Origin: Natronosalvus vescus
GTDB lineage: Archaea > Halobacteriota > Halobacteria > Halobacteriales > Natrialbaceae
Direction: 5' to 3'
DNA length: 64,000 nt
Assembly (NCBI RefSeq): GCF_023973145.1
Contig: NZ_CP099546.1
Coordinates: 186,001-250,000 of the forward strand
Made by a program: the position numbers and the translations under genes. Position 1 is the first letter of the stretch; each line of letters begins with the position of its first letter. The notes beneath the pieces were generated by a model. That model was not told where the DNA came from. It did not search any database and saw only the letters and a list, made by a program, of their open reading frames with translations. Below are positions 1-9,344 of the stretch, one piece after another.

Positions 1-1
1 G

Positions 2-487
2 TTCTCCAGCGACATCGTAGAGGAGGATCCACGAGGGGACGACATCCAGCTCACCCGACCCTTCCGAGACGCGTGGTGGCGACACATCAGACGCTTCCGG
101 GATGGGGGAGACGCGACCGCACAGCTCGCCGCGGTACTCGAGGTACCCTCCGATGCTCTCACGATTGAGCCCGACGGCGATCGATTCGTCGTCTCGTTCG
201 AGGGAGCGCCGATCGGGCGATGGCCCTCCGATGCGGCGTTCTACGCCGATCTCGCCGTCGAGCCGACGCTCCGCGAACGGATTCCCGAGTGGGACGAACT
301 GGGTGATCGGACTCGAACGGAACTGATCGCCGGAATGCGGGCGTTTCTCGAACAGTGTCCGACGTGTGACGCCACCCTCGACCCCGTCGAGGACGTCCGC
401 AAGTCGTGTTGCTCGAGCGATTTCACGAGCGTGAACGTCGATTGTACGGCGTGTGGCGCTCGGGTGTTCAGCGGGTCGTATCGGTGA
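2..487 (+). CDS. Zinc-ribbon protein, 5' end cut by window edge
   Basis: An open frame runs from the first full codon of the window to a TGA at 485-487, giving 161 visible residues; the start lies outside. The last 50 residues carry CPTC, a CC pair and CTAC, spaced as in a treble-clef or zinc-ribbon module, so a structural zinc is likely. The part before it is acidic and Arg-rich (PFRDAWWRHIRRF near the left edge) with no family I recognise. It is probably a conserved haloarchaeal protein of unknown role. Confidence is in the frame and the cysteine module, not in a function. Confidence 0.7.
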   Translation, partial: FSSDIVEEDPRGDDIQLTRPFRDAWWRHIRRFRDGGDATAQLAAVLEVPSDALTIEPDGDRFVVSFEGAPIGRWPSDAAFYADLAVEPTLRERIPEWDELGDRTRTELIAGMRAFLEQCPTCDATLDPVEDVRKSCCSSDFTSVNVDCTACGARVFSGSYR

Positions 488-671
488 CGGTGGAAACACC
501 AGCCGACGATTGCGGAAGACTCGAGCGGCACGAGTGCAGCTATCCGATCCGTTCTTCCGGTGGGAATTGGACGTTGGGCGCGTGCTATCGAATGTTGTGA
601 GAAAACACGCGCCGCCTGAAAGCTGGCTACGAGCGATAGGGGGTCGGAACGACTGATGAACTGCCAACGTA

Positions 672-678
672 GTTTATA
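672..678 (+). promoter_or_regulatory. TATA-like box of the 703 gene
   Basis: TTTATAA is centred 28 bases before the ATG at 703. This is the usual spacing for a leaderless haloarchaeal transcript and supports ATG 703 over the upstream GTG at 685. Confidence 0.5.
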
Positions 679-702
679 ACACTTGTGGCCGAACGATCGG
701 CT

Positions 703-1146
703 ATGTCTTGGGGAAGGCTTGGGGGGACGTTCGATCGCGTCCGATCCGTCATCGGATACGACGACACGACCAATGGGCAAACCACGACGACCGAGCGGAA
801 CCGAGCGACTGCAACCGAAATAGCCGCCGGGGAAGGGACTCCTCCTGCGCAGATCAACGAAGAAGAGCCACTCGAGACCCTCGAACCGACCGATAGCGAC
901 CTCGAGTCGCTCCTCGGTGACGTCTCCGACGTGTCCACCACCGCTGATGAAGCGGGCGGTACGACGTCGGATCCCTCCTCGGACGACGAGGAGATCGTCG
1001 AGGCGCTCGACGAGGCGTTCGTCGATCTCGAGTGGATGGTCGGTCAAGAGACTGCAGACCCGACCGATGGTCTCGAGGTGTCACCGGAAGAGACCCGTTT
1101 CGAGTGGGTCGATCCGACGTCGCTCGAGGCCGTCGACGGGCAGTAA
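703..1146 (+). CDS. Acidic hypothetical protein
   Basis: This encodes 147 residues with no domain I recognise. The first 25 residues are basic (MSWGRLGGTFDRVRSVIGYD). The rest is Asp/Glu/Thr-rich and looks largely disordered, apart from a short conserved-looking stretch (EIVEALDEAFVDLEWMVG) that may form a helix. I chose ATG 703 because of the TATA-like box 28 bases upstream; GTG 685 would add six residues. It sits alone between the zinc-ribbon gene and module A. It is probably a cytoplasmic haloarchaeal orphan family. Confidence 0.6.
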   Translation: MSWGRLGGTFDRVRSVIGYDDTTNGQTTTTERNRATATEIAAGEGTPPAQINEEEPLETLEPTDSDLESLLGDVSDVSTTADEAGGTTSDPSSDDEEIVEALDEAFVDLEWMVGQETADPTDGLEVSPEETRFEWVDPTSLEAVDGQ

Positions 1147-1485
1147 CCCGTCGGCGACGACTGGGTATTTTGTTCGGTGGAACGGGAAGGCAGTTTTTTC
1201 GCCTCACTGAACGTCGAATCGACGCCAAACGAGTTGGACGACACAGCGGTGGTCAGCGTCTCGAGCTGATCGCGGTCGCTGCACGACGCTCGAGGTGTAA
1301 CGGGTGAATTCGAACTCGACCTCGAGCCCGTCGAAGACGTGGCACCCCTCCTTGGCGTCCCTCAACGGCGTGAACGCTGAGTGTGCGTCACCGTTCGGTA
1401 AGGTCTGGTAGTAATCGTGCCGGTAAAACCGAACCAGAGCGGACGTCCAGGAAGGAACTGGACGGATGGTGGGGCGTCCATTCGG
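1147..1485. other. Intergenic stretch, nothing recognised
   Basis: About 340 bases between two converging genes. Frames here look like shadows. I see no convincing RNA, repeat or promoter. Confidence 0.5.
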
Positions 1486-2319
1486 TTAGTTGCTCCCACA
1501 GTACTCTGCGTCCACGTGTATGCCGTAGTAGGGATATCGTTCGACGGAGACACCCGTTTCGCGGCCTTTGTACGTCGAGAACAGACCGGGTGCGGGGTTA
1601 CCCGATGGAGCTTCGTCGTATCCCTGGATTTTGATCGCTTCCTCGCCGTCCTGTAGCGACCACCCGTCGTGAAAGTCGATGCCGATCTCCACGACCCCAT
1701 CGGATGAATCGTCGAACGTCACGGTTCCAGCCTTACTGGTCTGTCCAGCGAGGAGGTCGTGAGTCGACCCGTCCACCCACGGTGTATACGTGGCCCAGCT
1801 TCCGGTGCCGTCACTCGAGTATGGTTCGCCGTCAACCCAGGCAGTCTCCGATTCGCAGGGGCACTCACAGGAGACCTCGATCTGCCTGTCACGATCCGTT
1901 TCCACCGAGAACTCCTCTCCGGCGGCCTCGACGCCGAAGGTGATCGTCGTCGTGCGTACGTTGGAGGCGGTACAGTCGACGTCGACGGAAACCACCCCGG
2001 ACTCCCCGATCCCCAGGGTGTCGGGGTACGTGAGACCCCCGACGCGAACGTCGTCATTGGACACGTCGAGTTCAACGTCGAGCGCGGTAATCGCGGCTTT
2101 GAGCTGATTAGTGATCGTAATGAGGTCGACCGTGTGTGTACACTCGATCACGGGTTCGACATCGGCGTACTTTAGCGAAAGGTACGCATCTTCGTCGCCC
2201 TCGACCCGTATTCTGACCTCTCGCTGTGATTTGGCCGTCGAGTACGCACCACTCCCGAGGAGTGCGCTCCCACCGATGCTAGCTGCCGCCGTTCCGACAA
2301 TAAATCTCCGTCGTTTCAT
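1486..2319 (-). CDS. Secreted SipW-type signal peptide protein, module A
   Basis: 277 residues. The N terminus joins a twin-arginine start (MKRRRFIVG) to a hydrophobic run ending in LLGSGAYST, the pattern of SipW-dependent signal peptides. The mature part begins with a strand-like segment (VRIRVEGDEDAYLSL), a DAYLSL variant of the DAYLGL signature in its neighbours, followed by an Ig-like beta-rich region with a conserved VDC. A second half with paired cysteines (CECPCES) follows. It is more like the module B protein at 41571 than the four paralogs to its right. Start ATG 2319 has GGAGGGGG just upstream; the longer start would add four residues. Probably a cell-surface subunit. Function is inferred. 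Confidence 0.8.
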   Translation of the reverse strand: MKRRRFIVGTAAASIGGSALLGSGAYSTAKSQREVRIRVEGDEDAYLSLKYADVEPVIECTHTVDLITITNQLKAAITALDVELDVSNDDVRVGGLTYPDTLGIGESGVVSVDVDCTASNVRTTTITFGVEAAGEEFSVETDRDRQIEVSCECPCESETAWVDGEPYSSDGTGSWATYTPWVDGSTHDLLAGQTSKAGTVTFDDSSDGVVEIGIDFHDGWSLQDGEEAIKIQGYDEAPSGNPAPGLFSTYKGRETGVSVERYPYYGIHVDAEYCGSN

Positions 2320-2914
2320 GTCCCCCTCCACGGCTTCCCCAACCGCTTGGGTACCCTTTTTTCTCGAAGTACTTGGTCATAATCTCGTAGCCCAGTGTAC
2401 AACGAACGGTTGCACGTGATCTATACGAGACAACCTCGAGCTGTAACCGATCGATGCAGAGCGAGAGAACTCGAGTGACCGGGTTGTGCCCCCTCATCGG
2501 ATCACCACCCTGTGCAGTTTGGGTTGGAAGTGTTCGGATGGGGCGGAGGCATTCCATCCAGGTCACCGTGTTCATCGTTTTTTGCTCTTCTCGAGTGAGT
2601 TGCTGGTCACGCGCCGTGCGGAGCGGGGTCGTGGCAGGCGGTTGCTGTCTCTCTGGCAGATGCCCGTCCCTGCTGGCAACTCGAGGTCGTCACTGATCGC
2701 TTGGGGATCTATTTCACAGAGCGGCTCTCAGCCGACGCGAATTCGTCTTCTATTGGTCATCTATCTACCATTGCGGAAAATAATTGTTCGATGTAGATTT
2801 CCAATATTCCATGTCTGATTAGTATATTATCAATACACATGTTGCTGCATATTGTTGCATCTTCGTACATCCACTGCCCGACAGCGGCAGACGGGTGCGC
2901 AAACCAACGAAACT
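2320..2914. other. Divergent promoter region between two module A surface genes
   Basis: About 600 bases without a gene. The right third (2740-2850) is AT-rich and contains TATATTAT at 2823-2830, which could drive the gene at 2915 with a leader of about 60 bases. GTTGCTGCAT and ATTGTTGCAT form a short imperfect direct repeat near 2840-2860. The left part shows nothing clear. Confidence 0.45.
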
Positions 2915-4636
2915 ATGGAGCGACGAAAATTTTTGGTCGGAGTCGGTAGTGCCTCCCTCGGCGGAAGTGCATTGCTTGGCACCGGCGCGTTCAGCAGAGT
3001 CGAATCGAACCGAGCCGTCACGATTCAGGTCGCGGCGGATCCTGACGCCTACCTCGGACTGGACGAGTGTGAGACGTTACACGGGGACAACTACGTCGAA
3101 TTAGACGATAATGGGCACCTGTACGTCGATATCTCGGAGAATCCGAACGCCGGTGAGGGGGTCAATTCGAACTCCCGAACGTGGTTTCACAACGTCTTCC
3201 AGATCTGTAACCAGGGGAAAGAAGACGCCTGCGTCTGGATTGAGCGGGACGACAACTGGCCGGTCGTCGAGAGCGGCCCGTACGAGGGTGACCCACGGGT
3301 CGACTTCTACCTCGAGGACGATGAAGAGGCGTCGATACTCGGTGCCGAGAACGCCACAGCGGTCAGACTCGGCGAGTGTTACTGTATCGGGATCCGGACG
3401 AACACCCACGGGATCAACGCGAACGACGAAGCGGCACTCCTCGATGATCTCGAAGATACGATCACGCTGGTGGCGGACGTGGAGTGTCCCGATCCGGATG
3501 CCCCACCCGAGTGTGTCGAACCGAAAGAAGCGACCTGGGACGAAATCGGTGAGAGGGACGAGGCTGGTGGGCCAGTCATCGTTATGGGGCTGGATTCGGA
3601 GTTGGCACCCGGGAGTGATGGTCACGGACCACCGGAAGAGCATGCCGAGATGGTTGCCTCACTACTCGACGATGTCACCAATGGGCAGGACGGAATACTC
3701 GTGTTGGGTGGGAACCCTACCTCCTACTCGAATATCATCGATTACTGGGAGGGCGATGTTGGCAAGGATCCACAGGTCGACGAAGACGTAGACTTCGTGT
3801 ACGAAGAGGACGAGATGGAAACAGTCGACTTCGACAACTACGCTATGCTCGGGGTCGTCAGTGGAGACGACCAACTCGGCTGGGGATCTGGTAACGGCCT
3901 CACCAACAGTCAGAACGAGGTACTGATCGATCGTTCTGACGACATCGCTGACTTCGTCAATGCTGGAGGCGGCCTGCTCGTCAAAACCCAGGATGGGCTG
4001 GACGACCCGGCTGGCTTCCTTGGTCCACTTGGGCAGTTCGATGGACTGTTCGGGATCGATGGCGCAGGCTACGGTGATGCACCCGACACCATCGAAATCA
4101 CCGAAGCCGGCGAAGAGCTTGGCCTCGATGCCGGGCCTGATGGAAGTGGTATGAACAACTGGGAGAGCTGGTGCTGCTGGCACGACGTCTACACCGAATA
4201 CCCCGATTTCCTCGAGGTGTTAGCGTGGAACACTGACTCCACGTCGGCCGGTGAGGGTCATGCAGCGGCCCTCGGCGGCGACCAGGTACTGGTTCCGCGC
4301 GAAGTCGCGCTTTCCATCACCGGCGTCAATGCACTTGGTGACGGTCAGTCGTCGTCCTATAAGGTCGAACTCGAGAACCAAGGAGGTGAGACGATCGAGG
4401 GTGACTTCGAGATCGATGTCATCAGTGGTGGCGTCTCGATCGATCACCAGCTGCCCGATGGCGAACTCGAACTCGGATCTGGTGAAGGCGAAACGTGGGA
4501 GGATGGCCTCGAACTAACTGCTGACGGGCCAGGTATGCTGGAAATCGAAGTCGCGTTCACTGACGAAGATGGCGTCGAGTTAGTATCAGTGAATATGATG
4601 GTCGATTCTATCCCCGAAGATCCTGGCATCTGCTGA
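2915..4636 (+). CDS. Module A secreted protein with ThuA/GATase-like and Ig-like head
   Basis: 573 residues from ATG 2915, chosen because it opens the signal peptide MERRKFLVG...LLGTGAFSRVES. Residues about 30-190 are the shared module A domain: DAYLGL, then GEGVNSNSRTWFHNVFQICN, then paired cysteines (ECYCIGI). Residues about 215-450 form a Rossmann-like part (VIVMGLDSELAPG, DGILVLGGNP, GGGLLVKTQDGL) like the ThuA/glutamine-amidotransferase fold; I see no catalytic Cys-His pair. The last 110 residues resemble a CARDB/Ig-like domain. No C-terminal membrane anchor is seen. It is probably exported and assembled or bound at the surface through the N-terminal domain. The fold call for the middle part is tentative. 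Confidence 0.8.
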   Translation: MERRKFLVGVGSASLGGSALLGTGAFSRVESNRAVTIQVAADPDAYLGLDECETLHGDNYVELDDNGHLYVDISENPNAGEGVNSNSRTWFHNVFQICNQGKEDACVWIERDDNWPVVESGPYEGDPRVDFYLEDDEEASILGAENATAVRLGECYCIGIRTNTHGINANDEAALLDDLEDTITLVADVECPDPDAPPECVEPKEATWDEIGERDEAGGPVIVMGLDSELAPGSDGHGPPEEHAEMVASLLDDVTNGQDGILVLGGNPTSYSNIIDYWEGDVGKDPQVDEDVDFVYEEDEMETVDFDNYAMLGVVSGDDQLGWGSGNGLTNSQNEVLIDRSDDIADFVNAGGGLLVKTQDGLDDPAGFLGPLGQFDGLFGIDGAGYGDAPDTIEITEAGEELGLDAGPDGSGMNNWESWCCWHDVYTEYPDFLEVLAWNTDSTSAGEGHAAALGGDQVLVPREVALSITGVNALGDGQSSSYKVELENQGGETIEGDFEIDVISGGVSIDHQLPDGELELGSGEGETWEDGLELTADGPGMLEIEVAFTDEDGVELVSVNMMVDSIPEDPGIC

Positions 4637-4799
4637 GGTGTCTCTCGGTTATCTGCCGTTTTTCGGTTGCCTATCGGTTACGGTCGCTTGTAGCTGACAG
4701 GTATCGCACTTTGATTCGTTTTTGCGGAGGAACGGTAGCTGTACGGTGTCTCAACGGTGCTGTATCGAAAAAATAACCGTTAGTTTTGGGCTATCGTCC

Positions 4800-5828
4800 T
4801 CAACAGATCTGCGTGAACGTCCCGGAGCCTGTGCTTTCTCTCCCCCCGGAAACGATTTGCAGTTCGTTCCCCGGGAATACATCCGGGTGAAGGTATTGGC
4901 CAACTTCGACGGTTCTCGAGCAACTCACGTGGAACTCATCATCGGGATCCTCTTCTCCGTCTTGAACCACGCTGATTCCCTCCCCATCGACGTAGAACCG
5001 GGTTTCTGGTGCTCCTTGCGTAAGAAGATCCAGTGTAAACGTGCCCCCTGCATCGACGTCGTCGTCGAATAGCTCCTCCCAGTTGTTGGGCCCCCCAGTC
5101 GCTCGTTGCTCGACCTGGATCGACTTAGTTTCGGTTCCGGTATTCTCGATGGTCAGGTGGCTCAAGCGGCCGACATCCCCTTCGGGACCACAGACGCCGC
5201 ACTCCGACGGTTCGTCACCGTTTCTAGGCTCGGGACAGTCGACGTCGGCGTTGATGACGATACTGTTTCCGAGCGCCTCTAGGAGTTCGTCGCCCTCGGA
5301 CAACCCGTGCGTGCGCGTCTTGATTCCGACACAAAAACAATCCCCGAGTTCGAGACTCCTCCTGTTTTCCTCCCCGATGAGCGATCGTTCGTCGTCGTCG
5401 CCGACGTAAAACTCGACGCGGCGTTCGCCCTCGTACTGTCCCTCGTCGACGCGCGGCCACGACTCGCTGTCCGAAATCCAGACACAGACGTCTTCTTTCC
5501 CTTGGTTGCAGATCTGGAAGACGTTGTGAAACCACGTTCGGGAGTTCGAATTGACCCCGTCACCGAGCGGTGAATCACCGATCGTTGGGTTATCTGGGTT
5601 CATCAGGATCTCGAGGTGGCCGTTCCCGTCGGGGTGTGCGTAACTCCCGTTGGGAGTTGGCTGATCGCCACCGCACTTGTCGAGTCCAAGGTACGCATCC
5701 CGGTCCTCGGCCACCGCAATCGTGACGTTTCGATTCGATTCGACTCGGCTGAACGCCCCGGTTCCGAGGAGGGCACTCCCCCCGAGCGAGGCGCTGCCGA
5801 CGCCCATCAAAAATTTTCTTCGTTCCAT
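4800..5828 (-). CDS. Module A secreted protein with Ig-like head
   Basis: 342 residues, facing the gene at 2915. The signal peptide MERRKFLMG...LLGTGAFSRVES is nearly identical to its neighbours. The shared domain follows (DAYLGLDKCGG, GDGVNSNSRTWFHNVFQICN, CVWISDSESWPRVDEGQYEG, DCFCVGI) to about residue 200. The C-terminal 130 residues start with cysteines (CGVCGPEG) and look beta-rich (LSHLTIENTGTETKSIQV), so an Ig-like head is likely. GGGGG lies six bases before the ATG and may be the ribosome-binding site. No membrane anchor is visible. It is likely a subunit or adhesin of the proposed surface assembly. Confidence 0.82.
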   Translation of the reverse strand: MERRKFLMGVGSASLGGSALLGTGAFSRVESNRNVTIAVAEDRDAYLGLDKCGGDQPTPNGSYAHPDGNGHLEILMNPDNPTIGDSPLGDGVNSNSRTWFHNVFQICNQGKEDVCVWISDSESWPRVDEGQYEGERRVEFYVGDDDERSLIGEENRRSLELGDCFCVGIKTRTHGLSEGDELLEALGNSIVINADVDCPEPRNGDEPSECGVCGPEGDVGRLSHLTIENTGTETKSIQVEQRATGGPNNWEELFDDDVDAGGTFTLDLLTQGAPETRFYVDGEGISVVQDGEEDPDDEFHVSCSRTVEVGQYLHPDVFPGNELQIVSGGRESTGSGTFTQIC

Positions 5829-6229
5829 GGTATTCCCCCACGCCTGAGCGCGGATACTCGGTAGAGGATTTCACGCGACGTATGGATGCACTCGTTGTCC
5901 GTCCACCAACCACACCGTGTCCGGGTACAACCTGACTTTGGCCGTCGATGTGGCGACTGTCTCGAGGATTGAATCGTGTACACAATCCCTCGAATTTGAT
6001 CCCTGGTCGTCGCTGATCTCGGACGACCTGGTTGGCACGGACGAGACTCGAAACTCGAGGTTGTACACCGGTACGAAGTCTATAGATATGACCTGGGAAT
6101 TCCTCTTTCGATCAACCGACGGGTGACGACTGGGATGGAACAATACGCTCGACAATTCGAGCTCGATGTCGGCGAAGGACGGCGGAGTCACAACGCTGTG
6201 AGGGATCGCCGGGCGGCAGGTGACCGACC
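5829..6229. other. Intergenic stretch upstream of two divergent genes
   Basis: About 400 bases between the start of the 4800-5828 gene and the small zinc-finger gene. I see no coding frame with family support and no clear repeat. Confidence 0.4.
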
Positions 6230-6442
6230 GTGATCGTCTGTTCACACTGCCAGACGTCCCAGTTCCTCCAGATCACCGAGAGTACTATGAAATGTCGCGA
6301 CGGTGACGTCCGAACCCTCGAGGAGTACTATCACTGCACGCAGTGTGACGGAAGGGGCGTCTACTGGTACTTCCTCAAGAAGGAGTGTGTCAGCGGTGCC
6401 GTCGAACTGACGGACGAACGACCTCGAATGATCGAGCAGTGA
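6230..6442 (+). CDS. Small double-CxxC zinc-finger protein
   Basis: 70 residues. CSHC near the start and CTQC near residue 38 give the two knuckles of a zinc ribbon, the common design of haloarchaeal small zinc-finger proteins. An in-frame TGA at 6221-6223 leaves GTG 6230 as the only sensible start. It lies between two module A surface genes but on the opposite strand from both, so a link to them is only positional. A DNA- or protein-binding role is possible. Confidence 0.6.
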   Translation: MIVCSHCQTSQFLQITESTMKCRDGDVRTLEEYYHCTQCDGRGVYWYFLKKECVSGAVELTDERPRMIEQ

Positions 6443-6729
6443 CGTCCCCTCACGGAACCGGTGAGGCCGTACGGGGGAACTGCCCGTTCACTGTGACCAT
6501 CATCTCACTCGAGTAGTGCGAACCGGCGGGTTCGAGCACGTCTGCCCCGTCACGTTTGTCCCCTCGAGCGAGTTCAGGTGGTTATGGACGCTCGGGGGGA
6601 TCGTGCTCACGAACCTGCTGACGCCGTTCGACCCGGGCGGTGTATACGTAGTTCGTTTGGATACACAGCACTCCCGGTACCGACTCGAGTGATTTGAAAA
6701 TAATCGAAAATCGACCGAATCCGCTGGCG
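6443..6729. other. Intergenic stretch, nothing recognised
   Basis: About 290 bases between converging genes. Frames here look like shadows, and no structured element is evident. Confidence 0.4.
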
Positions 6730-8118
6730 TTATTCGCCGTCGATGAACCCACACCGTGCGAGATCCGAGTATCCCTGTGTGTTCGCCACTGGATCGTCCT
6801 CATTGTGGGCACCGGTCTCCAGGTCGACCGTCCACCAGTCACCGTCCCAGGCGTGGTGGGCCCAGAGAACGCCGTCGTCGTCGAACGCGAGCTGCTTGTT
6901 CGTCGCATAGTCCTCGTCGGAACCGTCCGTAATCAGTTCCTGCGTGTCGGTGTCATCGAGGTCGATGCTGAAGAGCGTGGTTCCCCGATCCGACGAGGCC
7001 GTGCTGACGTACAACGTTGCGGCGTCTCGATCGATGGCCAGGTCGCCCAGTCCGATATCTGCGGCGACATCTTCGTCCAGGTCGACGACGACTCTGGTAT
7101 CCACACCGCCTACCCCATCAAGTTTCGCCGCCTTGAGCTCGTCTCCTCCTTCTTCGATGAACAGGTACTCGCCCATTTCGTCCCAGAACGCAGCCCCGGC
7201 GATACCTGCACCGCCGGTGGTGATATCGCCGTACTCCTCGAGACCCATGTTACCGTCCTCGTTCATCGTGAACAGGACGCCGTCCGTGCCCTCGAAGTCC
7301 TCGGCGAAGTAGAACACGTCGTTCTCGTCGTCGAACGCGAGTCCGTTCGGCCTCGCGATGTCGTGTGGGCTCATGTTGCCGATGTTACCGACCGTTTCGG
7401 TGACAATTTCATCGCTGGCAGCGTCGTACCGGATCTCGTGGATCTCCGTCGGATCCTCCATCGTAGTGCCGTAGAACGGACACTCCGGCAGTGGTGGTCG
7501 CTCGAAGCAAACCCCGTCGACGTCGGCATTGATCTGGATCGTGTTCTCCAGATCCTCGAGTAGTTCGTCGGCCTCCACGAGGTCGTAGGATCGAACCCGC
7601 AGGCCAACGCAGATGCAGTCACCGAGTCCCAACTCGTAGGCGTTCTCCTCGCCGATGAGCGACCGATCGTCGTCGTCGCCGAGGTAGAACTCGACGCGTC
7701 GTTCACCCTCGTACTGTCCCTCGTCGACGCGCGGCCACGACTCGCTGTCCGAAATCCAGACACAGACGTCTTCTTTCCCCTGGTTGCAGATCTGGAAGAC
7801 GTTGTCGAACCACGTCGTTGAGTTCGAGTTGATACCGGCCCCGAGGTACTCGGCTTGTTCCCCGTTGTGGGTCGGGTTGTCCTCGTTCATGAGGAGTTCG
7901 AGGTGGCCGTTGTCGTCGAGATGTGCGTAACTCCCGTTGGGCGTCGGATTGTCGTGACCGCCACACTTGTCGAGCCCGAGGTACGCGTCCGGATCTTCCG
8001 CGACTGCGATCGTCACCGATCGATTCGATTCGACCCGGCTGAACGCGCCGGTTCCGAGTAAGGCGCTGCCTCCGATGCTGGCACTCCCCACCCCCATTAC
8101 AAACTGTCTTCGTTTCAT
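6730..8118 (-). CDS. Module A secreted protein with beta-propeller-like head
   Basis: 462 residues. The signal peptide (MKRRQFVMG...LLGTGAFSRVES) and residues about 30-205 match the neighbouring paralogs: DAYLGLDKCGG, GAGINSNSTTWFDNVFQICN, CVWISDSESWPRVDEGQYEG, DCICVGL. The C-terminal 250 residues contain repeated blade-like units (RPNGLAFDDENDVFYFAE, LGDLAIDRDAATLYVS, NKQLAFDDDGVLWAHH), as in six-bladed NHL/SMP-30-type propellers. Sequence identity with the 4800-5828 protein is highest in the signal peptide and in the segment around the SESWPRVDEGQYEG motif, then drops sharply. No anchor is seen. A propeller head suggests ligand or surface binding; this is inferred. Confidence 0.82.
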   Translation of the reverse strand: MKRRQFVMGVGSASIGGSALLGTGAFSRVESNRSVTIAVAEDPDAYLGLDKCGGHDNPTPNGSYAHLDDNGHLELLMNEDNPTHNGEQAEYLGAGINSNSTTWFDNVFQICNQGKEDVCVWISDSESWPRVDEGQYEGERRVEFYLGDDDDRSLIGEENAYELGLGDCICVGLRVRSYDLVEADELLEDLENTIQINADVDGVCFERPPLPECPFYGTTMEDPTEIHEIRYDAASDEIVTETVGNIGNMSPHDIARPNGLAFDDENDVFYFAEDFEGTDGVLFTMNEDGNMGLEEYGDITTGGAGIAGAAFWDEMGEYLFIEEGGDELKAAKLDGVGGVDTRVVVDLDEDVAADIGLGDLAIDRDAATLYVSTASSDRGTTLFSIDLDDTDTQELITDGSDEDYATNKQLAFDDDGVLWAHHAWDGDWWTVDLETGAHNEDDPVANTQGYSDLARCGFIDGE

Positions 8119-8154
8119 AATGAATTGATTGTCAGTCGTTTCTCGAGCGGTGAG

Positions 8155-8811
8155 TTACTCGGGCACCGAGCCAGCACCGTCGGAGATGGCAGTGACGACG
8201 GCGTCCCCACTGACTAGCGGTTCGCCCGCGGTCGCGTCGATACCGAACGTGCTGGTGACGATCGATGCGGTCACACACTCCCCGACGTCGAGGGCGACGG
8301 CACCGGGGCCGTGAACCCATCCGTCGTCGTCATCGCGGATGATCGACTGGTCGTAAATCTCCAGGTTTTCGTTGGTGACCTGAACGTCTGCGACCGGCTC
8401 GCCCGCGTCGTTGATTCCGTCGTTGGAACTCGAGTGGAACTCCAGGCCGCCAACGTCGATGTAGACGAGCGCCTCGTCTTTCCCCTGATTACAGATTTCG
8501 AACATGCCGTTGAACCAGGTTCGGGAGTTCGAATTGACGCCTTCGCCGATGGGGCCGTCACCGCCGACGTCCTGCTGATCTCCCTCGCCGTCGATCTGGA
8601 CGTACAGGTGGCCGTTCTCGTCGAGCGCCACGTAGTTCTGACTGTTGGGCGTGTCCAGAGGCTTGAGTCCGAGGTAGGCATCCTCGTCCGTCGCAACCGC
8701 GATGTTCACCGCACGAGTCGATTCGACTCGAGAGAACGCGCCCGTACCGAGCAGTGCGCTTCCACCGAGTGCTGTTCCGCCAACGCCGACCAGGAAGTTT
8801 CGTCGTTTCAT
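8155..8811 (-). CDS. Module A secreted protein, shared domain only (DUF1102-like)
   Basis: 218 residues from ATG 8811, at the signal peptide MKRRNFLVG...LLGTGAFSRVES; an upstream start would add six residues. It is the minimal form of the group: DAYLGL, GEGVNSNSRTWFNGMFEICN, a terminal cysteine (GECVTASIV) and then the end, with no added head. It resembles DUF1102 / TasA-type fibre proteins in length and beta-rich content, so it is the best candidate for a main polymer subunit. It lies 36 bases upstream of the 6730-8118 gene on the same strand, so the two may share a transcript. The polymer idea is inference. Confidence 0.85.
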   Translation of the reverse strand: MKRRNFLVGVGGTALGGSALLGTGAFSRVESTRAVNIAVATDEDAYLGLKPLDTPNSQNYVALDENGHLYVQIDGEGDQQDVGGDGPIGEGVNSNSRTWFNGMFEICNQGKDEALVYIDVGGLEFHSSSNDGINDAGEPVADVQVTNENLEIYDQSIIRDDDDGWVHGPGAVALDVGECVTASIVTSTFGIDATAGEPLVSGDAVVTAISDGAGSVPE

Positions 8812-9344
8812 AGTCTTGCTCCGAGGCACGGGTCTATTGCGCCCGAACCTCTTACTCCAGGCCGTTGCTTGCAGCCCCCGTATGTATTCACAAATTGTCT
8901 ATTTTCGACCCGAGGGTACCCTGATATTGTTCACTCGGGCACTGAATTGGCGATGAAAACGGGCACCGACAACGAGGGATTGGTGGATGGTGTCCCCACC
9001 ATGTCCCAGTTCTACGCTCGCTTGCGGCGGTACACGTCGACGTTTCCGTACGCCTTGACAGGAACAGTCGTAGCAACAGTAGCCAGAAATCGGTAGCAGG
9101 CGTTCGGGTCAACGGAGATTGTACTGGCTCGAGTATTGGGGGTGTCCGAGCCTTGGTACGTACGATCGACCACATCGTCGGCCCTGCTCCAGCGGTCGAA
9201 ACCGGGTGCTGTGCGGAGGACACGATTTGTATATGGCGGCGGTGAACCCTGCCCACCGAACGCGGCGAGTCCAGGTATCAAATGAAAGATTGCCACTCCG
9301 ATCACAGACTCGTTTTATGTTCGAATGGTATTGACGGTCAGTGG
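8812..9344. other. Intergenic stretch, nothing firm
   Basis: About 530 bases between two leftward genes. It should hold the promoter of the 8811 gene and the end of the DUF5305 gene's transcript. A 47-codon frame at 8953-9096 is too weak to call. Confidence 0.4.

Noticed and set aside
241-1047. 268-codon minus-strand frame near the left edge
   Set aside because: It overlaps two genes supported by a zinc module and a TATA-like box; sequence is Arg-rich shadow.
8953-9096. 47-codon frame with a hydrophobic end
   Set aside because: Too short and no conserved motif; could be a small protein but not supportable.
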